Of a stretch of DNA of 64,000 nt, positions 13,101-28,100 are shown piece by piece. The stretch is taken from the NCBI GenBank assembly GCA_963922205.1, contig CAWUHX010000068.1, positions 682,001-746,000 on the forward strand. The letters run 5' to 3'. The notes below the pieces were generated by a model. That model did no database searches, had not been told where the DNA came from, and worked only from the letters and a program-made list of their open reading frames with translations. The stretch is from Romanomermis culicivorax (lineage: Eukaryota > Nematoda > Enoplea > Mermithida > Mermithidae). Within the stretch, counting starts at the first letter, position 1. Each line of letters begins with the position of its first letter. The position numbers and the translations under genes were made by a program.

Positions 13101-16100
13101 TTCCTTTGCGTCTCATTTTCCGTGCTCACAAGCGTACACCTACGCAACAGCAAAAAACTAAACGTTCCCCCGCATCTTCCGATTTGGGGTATACTGTAGC
13201 TCTCTTAGCGGCTATATTGGATTGTTAGCTTCCATAAATTTTCTCCCGATTTGTTTATTCACCCGCACCGCGTATGCGTGGTCCCTTAACGATTTTTGGG
13301 TCGCCTAAACGGATTAGCAATGAAAATTTTTTTCGCACATCGAAAAAGAAGAAGCTACGCACAACCAATAATATACAAAAATGCATAAGAATTATGCAAA
13401 TGAATGCACAAACGGAATGGAGAAAAAAGTTGTAGCCGAGGAGCGTATGCTAGATGGTGATTCTTCCGCCGCGGCGGTGGTAAAACTAGCAACAGAGATT
13501 TATCGAGCTTAATCTTTTTCGTGGTCTGTTGAACAAGACAGAGATGTGTGCATAATTGATGTGGAAAATGTGCCCGGCAGCATGACGAACCAAGTGGAAT
13601 TCAGTGTTTATTCTAGAAAAATTTTTATTTTTTGGACAGATATTTTGTTGCGGGTATAGAATACGGGTTCTAAGTTTTAGGGCAACGCGTAGAGAATCTC
13701 AAATGGGTAGCAGATCCGCCACTGAAAGACAGACGTTTCTCTAAGACAGGACACGACATAATTGTGAAACTAATGACAAGGAGAAAAGAGCCACTAATAG
13801 ATACAGATGAGTTTTAAAATTATACGAATTTGAATTGAAAGTGAAAACACAATTTTCCAATGTTCTGAAAAATTAGCACAGTCACTTAGTACTTCGGCCC
13901 AAAAAAAACCAGCCAAGACAAATAATTCTAATTTTCAAGCACAAAAATGTTAAATAGGCAATATGAATATTGTTTCCAATTTATTTTCGAATAATCCTCG
14001 ATGGTGATCATTCGGAAATTCCCCGAAAGTCCCGTTTCCCCGAAATTGTCAAATACCGTTTCCTCGAAAATAGATGAAGGCTATTTTTAGATAGCATTTT
14101 GTAAATTGTTCATTTTCTCAGGAAACATTGTAAATTGTAGGTTCGCCCGGTTCAAAAAAAAATTTCTCACGAAACTTCGCACCGTAATAGAACTTAGTGT
14201 GAATGTCGTTGATGTTTGAATAATTGTTAAAAAATAAATTACTGAGATCTGGTTGTTGAATTTGTTACTCGATGGAAACTATTGTCAAGCGACATTCTTT
14301 CTCGTGAAACATCGGAAATCGCAATTACTGAAATGAAAGTGTGGCGAACCTTACTTTTTTATCTTAATGGAATCTTCCTATTGCGATGAACATGAAATCA
14401 TTGATTTTTTCACACTCCCTTCACGTAATTAATACTGAATTCGATTACGACCGAAAATCCAAACCGAAAGTATCAAAAATTTATATTTATTTGAAACAGG
14501 TAAAATTTCTTCAGTGCAGAATTTTTCCTGTCATTCCTGCACGGCGAGATAGGAGCTTACAAAAAATCCTAGTCTAAAGATTTTGAGCTCTTGCTTCAAT
14601 TTGCTTATCATTTCAATGATTTATATTTCTTGATCTGCTGAGAAAAATTAATTCATACTACTTGATTCTGAAAAATTAAACATAAATACACGGTTATTCA
14701 TTCACATATATATGTGCTTCGTACAGGATCCGGATCCGATATGGATCCGGTTGGATCTGCTTTTAGGTTCCCTATCCGACGATTGCAGTTTTCTATAGTG
14801 TGTTTTTTATAAAATGCTTTTAAATAGATGTGACACAAATCAGTACTGTTGTCAAAATCGTTTACATAGAGCTCTTTCCGTAAAACTTTTTGCTCTAAAA
14901 ATTGTTAAAGGTTAGGTTAATATGCTCAGAAGTTTCTAGTCCTATACGGTATATTGTTCATCAGCAAATCGTGAAAATCTGTAATACTACTTGCTTCCCA
15001 CTTTCATTATTAGGGAGCATTTCAAGAAAAACGGACTATAGATCCAGATCCGGATTCGAAGTGGATCCGTACCTTCCCAGCATTCGGGGAATCAGGACGT
15101 TCGGGAAATAGAGACCAATGCATCGTTCGGGGAAAGGGGACCTTCGGGGAATGGGGACTTTCGGAAAATCTGGACATTCGGGAAAGAGTACTTTCGACGA
15201 ATATCCTCGAAGTGCAAATAACTCATTAGGCAGATGATCAACTTGTGTCAACAGTTTACTTTCTCAAGTTTTCTGAAGTCAGTAAATATTGTGATACTAT
15301 AGTTTACAGTTTTTCGAGGTATACTATGTACTATTTTTCAAAATGATAGACGCGGCGAAAAAAGTTGATTCAATTTGCTACGTAATTTTCATTTAGTGGA
15401 AAACTTTATACTGCAGAAAAACACTGAATTTCGCCATTAGAATGAGAAAGACCAAATTCATTGATAAAACTTTATGCCTATCCACTGTCGATTCGGATAG
15501 AACTGCGTCGATAACTGAATGCTACTCGTGAAAGTTTGACCACTTAACCAGGTTATTGAAATAAATTTTCAGCAGTTCTGTATGCCGCTCATGACAGATA
15601 TTTTTTTCATTGATTACAGTAATAACTTGCTTTGTTCCTTGTTGGACATACTTTTATGGGATCACAACATCGATCATTTCAAAATGAATGGAGTAGAGCA
15701 TTCATATATTACTTCAAGAATCAGATTTTTTATTCATACATCGTAGTTAAGATTTCTAAGATTGGATTTCATGTATTTGCAACATCAGATAAACGACCTA
15801 TTCTGATCTTATAAAATTCAATTTTCAACTTAGCCCACTGAAGTCACTTCAGTGTAGTACTTTTTCTTATGATGCGTTTTGAGGAACTGGAAATTTGTGA
15901 AATCATCCGTAAAGAAACCCTTGTCAATTTTTCGGTGTTTCGAAGACGCTCTTTAAATTTGTTAGTCCGGCAACAGTTTTTGTGGTTTGACCTCAAGACT
16001 ACAGTAAAGTACACGTACATGAAAAATTGTGAGTAGGAGATTTGCAAGCAGAGTGAACTTACATATCAATTACGTACATCATAAAAGGGCATAATGTCAA

Positions 16101-19100
16101 AACAATCAACATGACTCAAACGTGGTTAGCACGGTTAATAAGTACGCATTTTCCCACATCACTACTTTTTTGTACTATCCCATTTGCACCGGAGCAAACG
16201 ACCGGCCGAAAACTGTTTGTACTCGTACTTAAGAATTTTTGTATGTTCCAGCAGCCTGAAAATTGATTACTTCGACATCCCATACAAAATTGAAAATATT
16301 GATGACGTGTAAAAAAATTCCACGAGTTTTATCTCCCATTTGAAATGCAAAACTTGTTTTTTATATAATTTTTGTGGGTACACCTGTACCCATTTTCCTT
16401 TAGCCCAAAAGGCAGGATTTGCAGACAAATACGGTCATGCAAATGCTCACCTCATACGAGAGGCCTCTTTGGGTACTTTTTTCCGGCTAGTGGGGGCCAC
16501 AGTCCCTACTAGCTGGCTTCTGCCTCATAGAGCAGGACTTGTTCGGCTACCTACCTCATAAATAGAATTACTCATTCGCCACACCTTATCGTCAAGATGC
16601 TAATTGGGCTGATTGGAACCCAGCAAAAAGCGTTCCATGCTTGCCTACACAATTTATGTACCCCGTAAAGATGAAAGGCTGTGTCTGCCTACGCCAGCTA
16701 TCAGAACGATCCGGGTTATGTATAGAGCCTGATTCTTGAGACTAGTAGTTAGCGGTGATAACTACTAGACCAAGACCGCCCATGCACAACTTGTTTGCGT
16801 CTCGGATTTTAAAGAACAATACAAAAGTAATAATTTTCTTGTTTCATTCTCACAAAAGTTTAACCAATTGACGTTTTCCATGAAATGATTATTTGAAAGT
16901 ACAAGATAAAGAATTAATATTCGAATAGGAGCCGAGGAAAGGATCAAAAAGACTTAAAGTAAAGCTCACTAAATGGTTAAAGTATTCTTAAAAATCAATA
17001 AAAAACGTTTTTCTCAACAGCCATCGAAAATTTCAAATTCAAGAAATCATAAGAATGAATTCAACAAAAATTTAGAGAAATGCAAACAAAGTCGATCCGT
17101 GCGAAGTCGTCTTACTATCACAAAAATGAGTATATGTAAAGGTTGTGAAGAAGATGCGTTAGCTCAGCTTCAAGCTTCCACGCAAGCGATTTTGCTGATA
17201 CTAAAGCTTCTTCATAAACTGATGATTTTGCAGTGAAACCAAATGTTACATCTACAAGCAACAACTAGGTATTTGATAACGAAGCCATAGCGTGAATTAT
17301 TTGCAAAGCAAAAGAATCCATAATTTTCATCTCCGGTAATAAATCATTAAGGAATGTCCATGTGATTTTTATAAAATATTTATGAATTGGAAAATGACAA
17401 AAAATAAGTATCGTCCTCCTTGACGTGTACACACAGATTTTACCGTAGAATTTTGTACTGAAAAAAATAGTAAGTCTTAGTTCAGTAGACTCGTGAATTT
17501 TCAGTTCTATGCGACATATTGTTTAGCCATAAATGTTGGAAATACGCTGTAGTACTTGCTTCCCATTCTTATTATTCACTAACATTTCATGAAAAAAGAC
17601 TATATCTACTTCTTGCCTCATTCTCCAAACGTATATCGTTTTTAGGTTCTTTTCTTTCTTTTTTCCTCTTCAAAAAAAGCCGGAAGAGATCATCGCGCTT
17701 ACGTAATTTCCAAGAGTACGAATTAGTATGAATCAATAACGATATGACATCACTATGAATTTTTTGATTACTAATTATTCTAATGAGAATTATTTTTTCT
17801 CCATCACTTCCTTCCCAGGTAACTACGCACACTCTTGTGCTCTTTTATAGTCAATTTTACGAAGCATAATGTATTATAGAATTTCTCTTCATCCTCTGCG
17901 ATGAAACGCGATGCAGCAAGATTACCTAATAAGCAGATATTCGATCTTATCACCTTTACGACGTTGTTTTCCTTATCTTATGCTCGGAAAATTGAGCTAG
18001 CAAAACAGAATGATTAGTTTCTTGATGATTTTTTTCGCTTCTTCGACGACAAGCTTATTTTTATATAGCTGTTCTCTGTTCCAGGGTGTACTATAGATTA
18101 TTATTTAGTTTTTAGGCTAGTCATTTTTTAGCTTGCCGGTATATTCCACTGGGTGGCTAAAAAACGGGCTGTATAAAAGGCCTGTAGTACTCCAGTCAAT
18201 CTAGCTAGAGTATTTGGTTTTCTTTCGACAGACTTCTCAAGTTTTCTTATTTTAAATTTCAAATGCGTCGCTACAGTATACCATGAGGTGTTCTCTTTCA
18301 TGGTAAGTGGTAACTGTAAATTTTCACTTCATGTGAAGGTCTGATCTTTCAGCTGCATCTAGTTCTGATAATCACGAGCAAAAGTAGTTTTTCGTCTGCT
18401 GTTTGCTGTTTTCTAGGCTTTTTAGTACATCCTTGAATAAGTGCAGAAGAATTTGGTTTTTCTGAAATCAGAATCCAATGTTTACAGGCAATGATCTGAT
18501 TGAGTTTCTTTTTTATTTTTTTGGGTGGGACACTTAGTCTAAATTTTTTCTTTATCTGTCGATTTTTCTGGGATCTGTCGAAAAAGTAATCAAAGAAATA
18601 AAATTCTGACACAATATTGGAGTAATTTTACTCGTCGAACGAAAAAGACAGGCCTGTTTCATAAAATAGGATTAGTCGATATCAATAATATTTTTTTAAA
18701 TGAGAGTACGTGACGTACACGATCAAAATCAGTATGACAGCTGTCAACAATATTTCGAATTTGATACAAAAAAATTGTTCAATAAATTATTAATTAATTT
18801 TGAATCAACATGATTCAATTCAAGTGAAAATCCATAGTTTTAGTAGTTTCGAGTTTGAAACTAACACTACAAGATTATCTTGCTTTTGCATAAATCAACT
18901 TTTACTTCACTTTCGCAGCTTCACCATGTCCCAAAATAGTCATAGTTGTTTTGTTTCACTCAAATTATCATGTTCAATGTATACTTGAAGTGACTATTGA
19001 TAAGCTTTCTAAACGTGAATAATTTTCGCAAAAATTTGTCTCTGATCGGTCTCAGAAAATTTGTCAAAAACAGTGCATTATCAGTTTGACGATTTATTCA

Positions 19101-22100
19101 GTGCGATTCGATTAGAAGAAAAAACACAGTGGGAGTCATCCCAAAGCGTGTTTGTTGCCCAAAAAAACTTATAAACAAAAGACTCGGCCCAAACAAATTT
19201 TTGAATTTATATTATGTTTCTAGTGAGTAAGTAATATTTTCTCCAAATTTTACTAATTTGTGATCAAACGTTCTCTCGAAAACCAAAAGATAGTAATATT
19301 TCATTTGTAGTTTCCCAAAATTTGTTAGAAAATTATTTCCAAGACTAATATGTAACGCATTGTATTAGTCCCAATAAATATTAGCAATAGTATGAGTATT
19401 ACTTCAGTATAACTAATATACATTTTATAAAACAGTTCCGAGACTACATATATTCTCCGTTTACTGTACGGATTTAGGTGAAAACTTTCTCGAACCAAAC
19501 ATTTTAAACTTTATTTCCATTTAAGTCGATCGATCCAGATCAGTCTTGGAAAAAATAGGCTTGAAAAAAATATTGTCCATTCTCTTCTGTCTCTTTTCTT
19601 TTTTCTTCGAAATTTTGTTTTCGTATCTGCATTTTCTATTTCAATTTTCTTACTTCAGCATAACCATCTCTCGCCTCAATTTTCTATATAATCGGTCCTA
19701 AGAGGATTTTCAGACTTTTCCATAGCTAATTTAATAATCAAATATTTACTGATGCGGGAGCAAACCATATTTCCTTGATTGGTTTTTAACCGAAAATTGA
19801 TTGAATTTCGATTTGAAAAAAAAATCGTTCTATTTTTTTAGCCAACGTACAAATACATCAACAACATCAACAACAAATTTGGCCCACCGAAAGCGAGCAA
19901 GAAACGTCATTTTTGTTCAACGGCGCCGGTAATTTCGGTCCGAGCTCGCATAACGGAATTATGACCAGGAGTTTTAGCAATAATAGCGCATCGCATAGTT
20001 TGGCGTCGTCGTCCGGTTTCGAATCCTTGAAAGTAAAAAATGAACATTTTTTGTAGGCACTCATCTTTTTAGAATTAGACATCGTCATTGGAATTGGTAT
20101 CGTCTTGTAATGTTATGGAATTTGTGGTTCCTACAAACTCGGCCCTACAGTAATATTTAAATCAATATCAGCAACGGAGAAAGTTTGCTGAGATATGCAG
20201 TAGATAGGCAACTGTAAAAACTACAGTAATGTTCATTAAAAGTGTCCAACCCTGTCAATACGCAGTATTCAATTTTGAGGAAGTTCAAGAAGTATAACAG
20301 ATCGAAAATGGTGTGAGATCAGATTGCCCTTCTGGGAGCAATTTTTCTAATACCAGTAAGTTTTATCTGATGCAACTTCTTACTTGCACGTATCTACTAC
20401 AATGTTTGAGATCAGGTATTGGTGAAATATTCATTTTTAGCTTATTTACACAAATTTTAGGGCAAAGTAATCATTTTAGCAAAATTGATTAGTGTAAAAT
20501 TACTCAGATTGTTGTCAGCTATCGAACGTACCATAGCACGTATGATTTCAGGATCCACGCTTGAGACTTTCCCTACGACTCTACTTTTACTTCTTGCAGT
20601 GAAATTTCATAGGTATAACTGCAATGCAGACTGAGTTCTGATCACTCAGAGTAATACACTAATAAAATTTCGTTTATCTACAATTTGAACATTGAGTGAC
20701 TATCAAAAATTGACTATTCCTCTGCGGACCTCAGTCGAAAAGTGCTCCATCACCAAGAAAAAATAAACTGAATAAACAGTACAGTTTTAACCCAATTCAG
20801 GAGTGTAGTGGTAATCATTTTAGCAAAATTGATTAGTGTAAAATTACTCAGATTGTTGTCAGCTATCGAACGTACCATAGCACGTATGATTTCAGGATCC
20901 ACGCTTGAGACTTTCCCTACGACTCTACTTTTACTTCTTGCAGTGAAATTTCATAGGTATAACTGCAATGCAGACTGAGTTCTGATCACTCAGAGAAATA
21001 CACTAATAAAATTTCGTTTATCTACAATTTGAACATTGAGTGACTATCAAAAATTGACTATTCCTCTGCGGACCTCAGTCGAAAAGTGCTCCATCACCAA
21101 GAAAAAATAAACTGACTAAACAGTACAGTTTTAACCCAATTCAGGAGTGTAGTGGTCGACTGTCGCCGATTGTCGGCGACAAAAATCCTAGGATTTTTTC
21201 ACCTCTGAATTGGGCTTTCTGCAAATTACCTATTCATTCCATAGAGTCGCCGACTGTCGCCGACAAATAATAATAGTCTGTAGCAAGTAATGCTTCATAT
21301 TTTTATCATTTCTTGTTGAACGATATGTCGCACAGTTCTGGAAATTTATGAGAATATCCAGTTAACCTTTGAACAAATTTTTGGTAGGAAATTCCGTAGA
21401 GTACTAAGATTTGTCATTTTTCAATTAAGAATTTTATAAAAGCAATCAATAGTTTATTTGTCAATAGTCGACAGTCGAGCTCCCGACTATAATTTTCACA
21501 CGATTTCATTCAGTAATGGAGCAAAACAATATTATAGGCTAATATTTGAAATAGCTCAGTAGTATGCATATATCTTCTCCAATATTTCTAAAAGCTGAAA
21601 AGCTAACTGCATATTCTTTAGATATCATCAAAAAATATCTTACAATGCTAAAGACGGTATCACTATTTTTCCGATTCGACCACTAAAAAATTGATGAAAT
21701 GCTAAAAGAATGCTGTGATAAAACAAATTTTTCTGAATGAAAATGAATCGAATTTTGTATGTCATAATGTTTTTAGAATCATCGTAAATTAACTTTCAAA
21801 AATTGGTCTCTCATCTTGTGGCCTTTTGCACAGTCGTCAAAATTTTTTTATTGTGCGAAAGAACACTGCTTCTTAATTGAATTTTGAAACAAGAATTGGT
21901 GCTCAATTGATCTCTGAAAGGCCTTCTGGGTTTTTCATTTACATTTTTGTACTGGTAATGCCTGGCCTGAGTTAATTAAGTTCTAATCAACTGTGACAGA
22001 TATGTAGAACGATTTGTTCGAGAGTTCTCTAGACTGTATTTTATAAAATACCTGTAAATTAAAAAATAACAAACTTTTACACAAAGTTTTTCTTATATGA

Positions 22101-25100
22101 TTCTTTAGTCAAAAAAATATTAAGGTTTATGTGAGTAGACTCACAAAATTATAGTTGAAAATATGAAACAGTACTTGCTTCCAATTTTCATTATTTACAA
22201 ACATTTCAATAAAACCTGACTCATAAGTAAATAACCCCATTTTTCTGAGGAGCATTTTCCTGCTGGGGTATTCTTTCAGTGTCGTGGATGTTTTGCGCGG
22301 AAATATTCATTTCGACATTTTGTCCCAAATCCATTTCAAGCAATATTTAGTGACATTAAAAAGCCATTTTTCGCTGTCCAACCATTCTAAACAGCTGTGA
22401 AATATGCCATATCCCGCTCCGAACGTCGTTAATTTTATTAACTCTTCGCTATAAACGAATAAAAAAATCGACAAAATTTTAGTATCGTTTCGCCATCAAT
22501 TTATTTTTATAATAGTCCACCGTACAAAATGCAAAATGACCGTCTGCCTTCAGGCAATGCCTACACTGCACGCGCTAGCACTTGAGGCGAAGAGTAAAAG
22601 AGTATATTGCCTTATCTTGGGATTGATCTCGTGTTTTTCGTGCAGCAAGAAAAAAAATCGTCCTTGAGATGCGAAAACGACCCTATCATTATCACGTTGG
22701 CGATTTGGGTCACGTGACGCGTTTTTTCTCTTTTCTGTACTGGCCTGTCACCTGGCAACTCCTACTTTTGTGCATCTATTTTCAGAACAATAGTGCTCAC
22801 CAGCAGCAGCAACAGCAGCAGCAGTCTTTTCAACCACAAAAGAATAATAACCTTGCGGTTGGCGCCAGTACTTTTTCATTTTCGAGCAATAGTAATAATT
22901 CGCATATCGGCCACAATTTTCACAATTCGCCGTCGTTCAGTTCATCGGTACAAAGCAGTCAATGCAGCAGCAGTTTGGAGAAGTTGGACGAACTGACCGG
23001 ATCGTTTAGTAGTCAATCTTCATCTAATCAAGTTCCGAATTCGTGCGGCAGTGTTAAAAAGATCAATATAGCCGAGATGGTGAAATGTGGTGTATCAGTA
23101 AGTATCCGATGAAATTTAAAACTCTCATTTTTAGTGCAATATTGTATTACTACTAATTCGTCTATTAGAAAATTAGTATAATTTTTATTGCTTGTAACCA
23201 CTCTGCAACGAAAAAATAGTATCAGGTACTCCATTAGCTTCACCATGACCACAACTACTAACGAGGCAAGGTCTTCAAGTATTAATTCTATATATTCACA
23301 TGTTATAATATTGGCATGCAAGTAATTTTACAAACTTTCTTATTCCTAAGCCATATTTATGCTATAATTTGCATAAATGTTTTTTCTACACTGATAAGTT
23401 CGCCCATACTACTCGATCTCAGAAAAAGTGCACTACGATAATATTCATTAGAAGGACCGTTCTCCTTTGATCGTCTACACAGTCCTGAACTTTGATTGAG
23501 TTCAAGAGCCCACAGATCGAAAATGGTGCAGATTGTTTTCCTTTAAGAAACGTTCCTTATGTCAGCAAGCTTTATCGCATGTAATTTCTGTTATACGGGG
23601 TGAGCCAAAAAAAGGCGACCGGTGCTGACTTTCATAACTTCCGAATAGATAAAGTTTTTTCAATGCGAATTGCTGCATTGGAATCCCCTGCTTGTTTTTG
23701 CTATAATGGCTTATTTTTATGCTCCCAGCGTTTATAGTTTCTGTACAAACAGAATATTCGAAAAAGTACTCATTTTTCAGAGAGTAAAAGTTGTGAAATC
23801 AAAGTAAAAGTTGTCCTATTGTGAACAAAGTTTTATAAAGCTGTTTACGCACAATAATACTTTTAAAATCATCCAGATTCGAAATTTACACGTAATTTGA
23901 AGTCATCGACTTCTTGTTTCAATGTGGGCAAAATTTCGCCAAAATCAAGAGCTCTTGTTTTGAAACTGGAAAAAAAAGCAAAATCAAAACGAACTCAATT
24001 CTGTCATTAACCAGCTCGAAAAAAGACACGCTAAAATGACTCTCTTGTAGTTTTCAGCTGTTATAGGATTCTTATGATTGGATCTATTTTACTTTTTCTG
24101 TTGTAAAACACGTTGATTTTTGTCAATTTTTTCCTGTTATTTGCAAAAACATCGACGTTTAGTATTTTTGATTCTTATCAGTCAATATTTGAGCGATCGG
24201 ACTGGGGCTTTGCAGTTTCTTATGCCAGATGTTTTATCTATCGACGGCAGTAAACCGCATTAAAAAAGCTTTAGGCGTTCGAAAGCTATAGAAGTCAGTA
24301 CCGATCGCCTTTTTTTGGCTCACCCTGTATATTACTCATCTTATCCTGTCTGTCATATCTGTTACTCCCTAAGACCTGCCATAAGTGAATTTTCTATTTT
24401 TCGGCACATTTATGCAAATTTAAATGCAAAGAAGGCCTGCAGGAAAAAATGGTCGGTCTAACATTACCCAAGTTGCTGTGGGCTATCGAATACCCTATAA
24501 TGCGAATGATTTCAGAATTTTTACTTGGAGAACCTTCTTCATAAGTTGCAACCGAATATCTTTCTAGTCCCCAAGCAATATTTTTTTAGCGAATTGATTA
24601 TTTTGCTTTGAATTCACAATTTTCCAGAAATTCTAAATGTTTTTCCGTGAGGCTTGACATACAAAAATTTATTCAAAGCTGATTGGTATCTGGTTAGTGG
24701 AGCTGAAAGTACAATTGAAAGCAAGCAAAACTCATAGTATTTTCTTTCAGATTCGTTTATTCTTTTTGAAACTGTAAAGAAATGACCCAAGAAAAATTAA
24801 TAGATTCAGAAGTTTCACATTCGCTTAATGTTATTCGGTAGATTTTGGAGACGAATGAAAATCTGGTACAAGACATTAAGTCAATTAATTTAAAAAACAC
24901 AACCCCAGATTGGCTCAAAGATTCAGATATCAATGAACTTCATTATAGAAATTTTCATCAAGTACTTGATACATGATGAGTCTTTTAGACAAGCTACTCA
25001 ATTTCTGGTATCCACTAATTCCAGAATTCACGAAGCTATGGAATCTACTGCAGTTTCAAATCTCCAGTATCACATTTTTCAACATTTTTTGATGCAAAGA

Positions 25101-28100
25101 TTCTGATGAAAGAATAACAAATTATATTGACCAACTGTTATGAAATTATATTGTTTATATATTTATCTATTCTAGGAAGAAGAGATTTTGAACATTTGGT
25201 TGCATAATTTACGTTTCGAAGAATACATTCCTTTGTTCTACAACGCTGGTTACGATATAATGACCATTTCTAAAATGACGCCAGAAGTATATTGTCGGCG
25301 ATTTTCAGTTTCTCCACCGCAGTCTAACGTGCATACTTTTTAAGGATTTGACAGCTGTTGGGGTAACGAAACCAAGTCACAGAAAGCGACTGACTGCCGA
25401 AATAAAACGTTTAGGTTTGGTGGACAACTGGCCGGTTCAATCACCTGTAAGTTTGGGCTGAATTGTCGAATTGATAGAGAGTTGAAGTTTTACGGAAAAG
25501 CTCAAGAGGAAAGTAAATAAATAGAGAATAATGCAACAACAACTTTACAGTTCACAGTTTCGCAAAATGAATCGACATGGCAGATAGTACATTGATTCCA
25601 CTTGGTTAACTATAGAGAGGATAACTGTTATCGAAGTTCAAGCATTCTCGAGCCAGAAAAAAAACTGAAAATTGACACTTTTTCACTAGACTTTACTCAT
25701 GTCAGCCGTAGGAAAAGTTAGAATGCTTCGCGAACGAAAACTTGTCAACTCAAGAAGAAACGCAGTTTTGGAGAATGCTATGCATGTGTTCACAAACTCA
25801 TACAACAATGTGTTTTGTTTTTTGTGCTTGCAAAAAATGAAAGTGGAAAGCAAGTACCATTTCGTGTTTTTACGATTTTCTGCTAAACCTTATTCGAACA
25901 CCCTCAAAATACGAGAAATTCAGCTTTTCAAGGCTCGTGTATGTTGAATTTTTAAGGACTGTTCCTCGCCTATTATGACTTCATTTGACTCTATGCATTA
26001 AATTTAACGTTTCATTGATTTTTACGCCGTGATCGTTGTAAGATCAAAAACCTATGAAACATACGCAGGTTTGCACTTTTTCGGGAATCTTCTCTAATCG
26101 TGTCGTTTTTCGGAATTATTGTGGCTAAGAGAGCATGCCCACTTTGTGAAGTTTCCGAGCACTGTTTGGAGCCCTGACGATGATTACCCTGCATGGGCTC
26201 CCTATCGATTGTCCCACTTTATCGTTTGTCTCACCTTATCGATTGTCCTACCACATCGTAATCATGATAATTCTCGAATGCACGTAGAAAATAATTGGTA
26301 TTTTGGAAAATATAGGATTATCACACAATAAGTTGAACTACTAGCGAACTAACTCGACTAATTAAAATGAGAAAACTCCAGAATTAAACTGAAACTGATG
26401 AAAGCAACTGTAGTGACGCTTTGGAACTTGACAGAATGATATGCTACTGGCATACAAACACTCAAACTTCATAAATGATAAATACAATAAGACTGAAATA
26501 CAATACTAGATTAATGGAAGTGTACTTGAACATCTGAAGTTTACTGATTCATTGAATAAACCAAATTTCTCAATTATTCAACGTTGACCAGTATCACTAA
26601 ATCTATCTAATAAACTATTACGTAATTAGGCATGAATAACTATTGCTTTATACAAAAGCTGTATTTCACAATAGAAAATTTTTGTGCCAGAGCTTTTTTA
26701 TGTGCAGTGATAGTAGAATAATCGGAAAATCTATCTTTAAATTGGTGGGACAATCGATACAGTGAGACAAACGATATGATGGCGCAATCGATACACAATT
26801 TTCATAATCTTCTATGACGTCTGTATGTTATGTATAAGATAAATTTATGCAACAGATTTACCTGTTTTTCGTATTTTTTGCTGTCGTACCTTCGTCTTGA
26901 AGATTCAAAGTTGCGCATGACGAAGTTATCATCTTTTTAGTTGACGCTCAAATCCTGGCTCATCGACCTCGGCCTCCAGCAATACGTGCCCTGGTTCGCC
27001 GCCCAGGGTTACGTTTCTGTCGAACAAATCCTCAACTTGGCTTGGGAAGATTTCGAGGACGTTGGTGTCAAAAAATTGGGCCACCTGAAAAAATTGGTTT
27101 GCGCCGTCAAAAAGTTGAAAGATCACCGACGTCGTCGAAACTCCGGCCGCGCCGGCAATCACCGGTCGTCCGTTTGCAGCGTAGACGAAACTTCGTCGTC
27201 CGTTTCTTCGACGTCGCCCACTTTTCAAAATGGCCGAAACGACACCGGTGGCAACGTCGACTATTCCGGGCGAATAGGCGAAGTTCTACGAATCAACGTG
27301 CCGAGTGGTCAAAATTCGGCCAGATCGACCACGTCCGGCCAATATTCGATGAACAGCAATTGCGATACGGTCAGTTTGAGATCGATGAGTAGTTCGAGAT
27401 CAACTTTGTTGACCTTCAATTGTCATCCGCTGACTGATAGTCAGGTTAGTTTCATTGGCGAATTTGTGATTCTGTAAATTGTATTTCCTGCAGAACTTAC
27501 TGATAATCTCAAATGTCAACGGCATTCTATATGTCCTTATAAAATGCTTGTAAAATGTACTTTCCAGTTTCATTTTTAAAAGCATTATAAAAAAAGACTG
27601 TAAATCGCCTACATTTATTTTTAGGTAGAATTTTTCACACAAAAATCTAATTAATAGTGAATTGTAGACTATGGAATACATGTACCGTAGAAGAAATTAT
27701 TCGAAAAATTCGATGTTGTTGAAATTTGAATAGACTATCAAGTATCGTTCATAGTTTTTCATTATTACGCCAATCAATGGAGAAAATCACACTGTTTTAA
27801 TTATTGTCCAACAAATCAACTGTTATGATGCCGCTAACTTACTAAAAAGATAGCAGAAATCAAGATCAACTAGGCCAGTTTTCAATATGAAAAACACTCC
27901 TATCAAAACTATCGCACTAGAAACTACAGTAAGTATCGTAGTCGAACTCTAATATTTGATTGGCATCCTTAACGGTCAAATTTATTTTCCATATTATATT
28001 TTCAACAATTTGATTTGACCAGGATGTATTCTGGATCACATATAGGTGTCCTTTGCATGAAGTTAGACTTTCAAGAAAGTTTTGTAGGATAAGGTATGAA

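Larger units (their letters stand above)
10748..19841. other. 9-kb intron with repeats
   Basis: AT-rich intron. It contains one clear MITE copy (14793-15041) and a weaker one (about 17355-17605). A GGATCC-rich tract on either side of the first MITE (14727-14760 and 15042-15070) suggests insertion into it. It also has a ~17-bp tandem repeat array (15066-15200), a possible tRNA-derived SINE remnant (about 16680-16778, minus) and a small palindrome of CCG/CGG at about 13469-13480. I see no coding sequence; the short open frames here are unsupported. Confidence 0.55.
20033..22785. other. Intron with tandem duplication and MITE pieces
   Basis: Contains the 344-bp tandem duplication (20467-21154), a reverse-oriented partial MITE at about 21285-21460 and another copy at about 22035-22225. 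The last 250 bp before the acceptor are less AT-rich and carry an ATG-opened frame that runs through the acceptor, but the splice site fits better. Confidence 0.55.

Noticed and set aside
22669..22785. ATG-started extension of the polyGln exon
   Set aside because: A good acceptor at 22785 gives an exon in phase with both neighbours; the upstream codons are intron-like.
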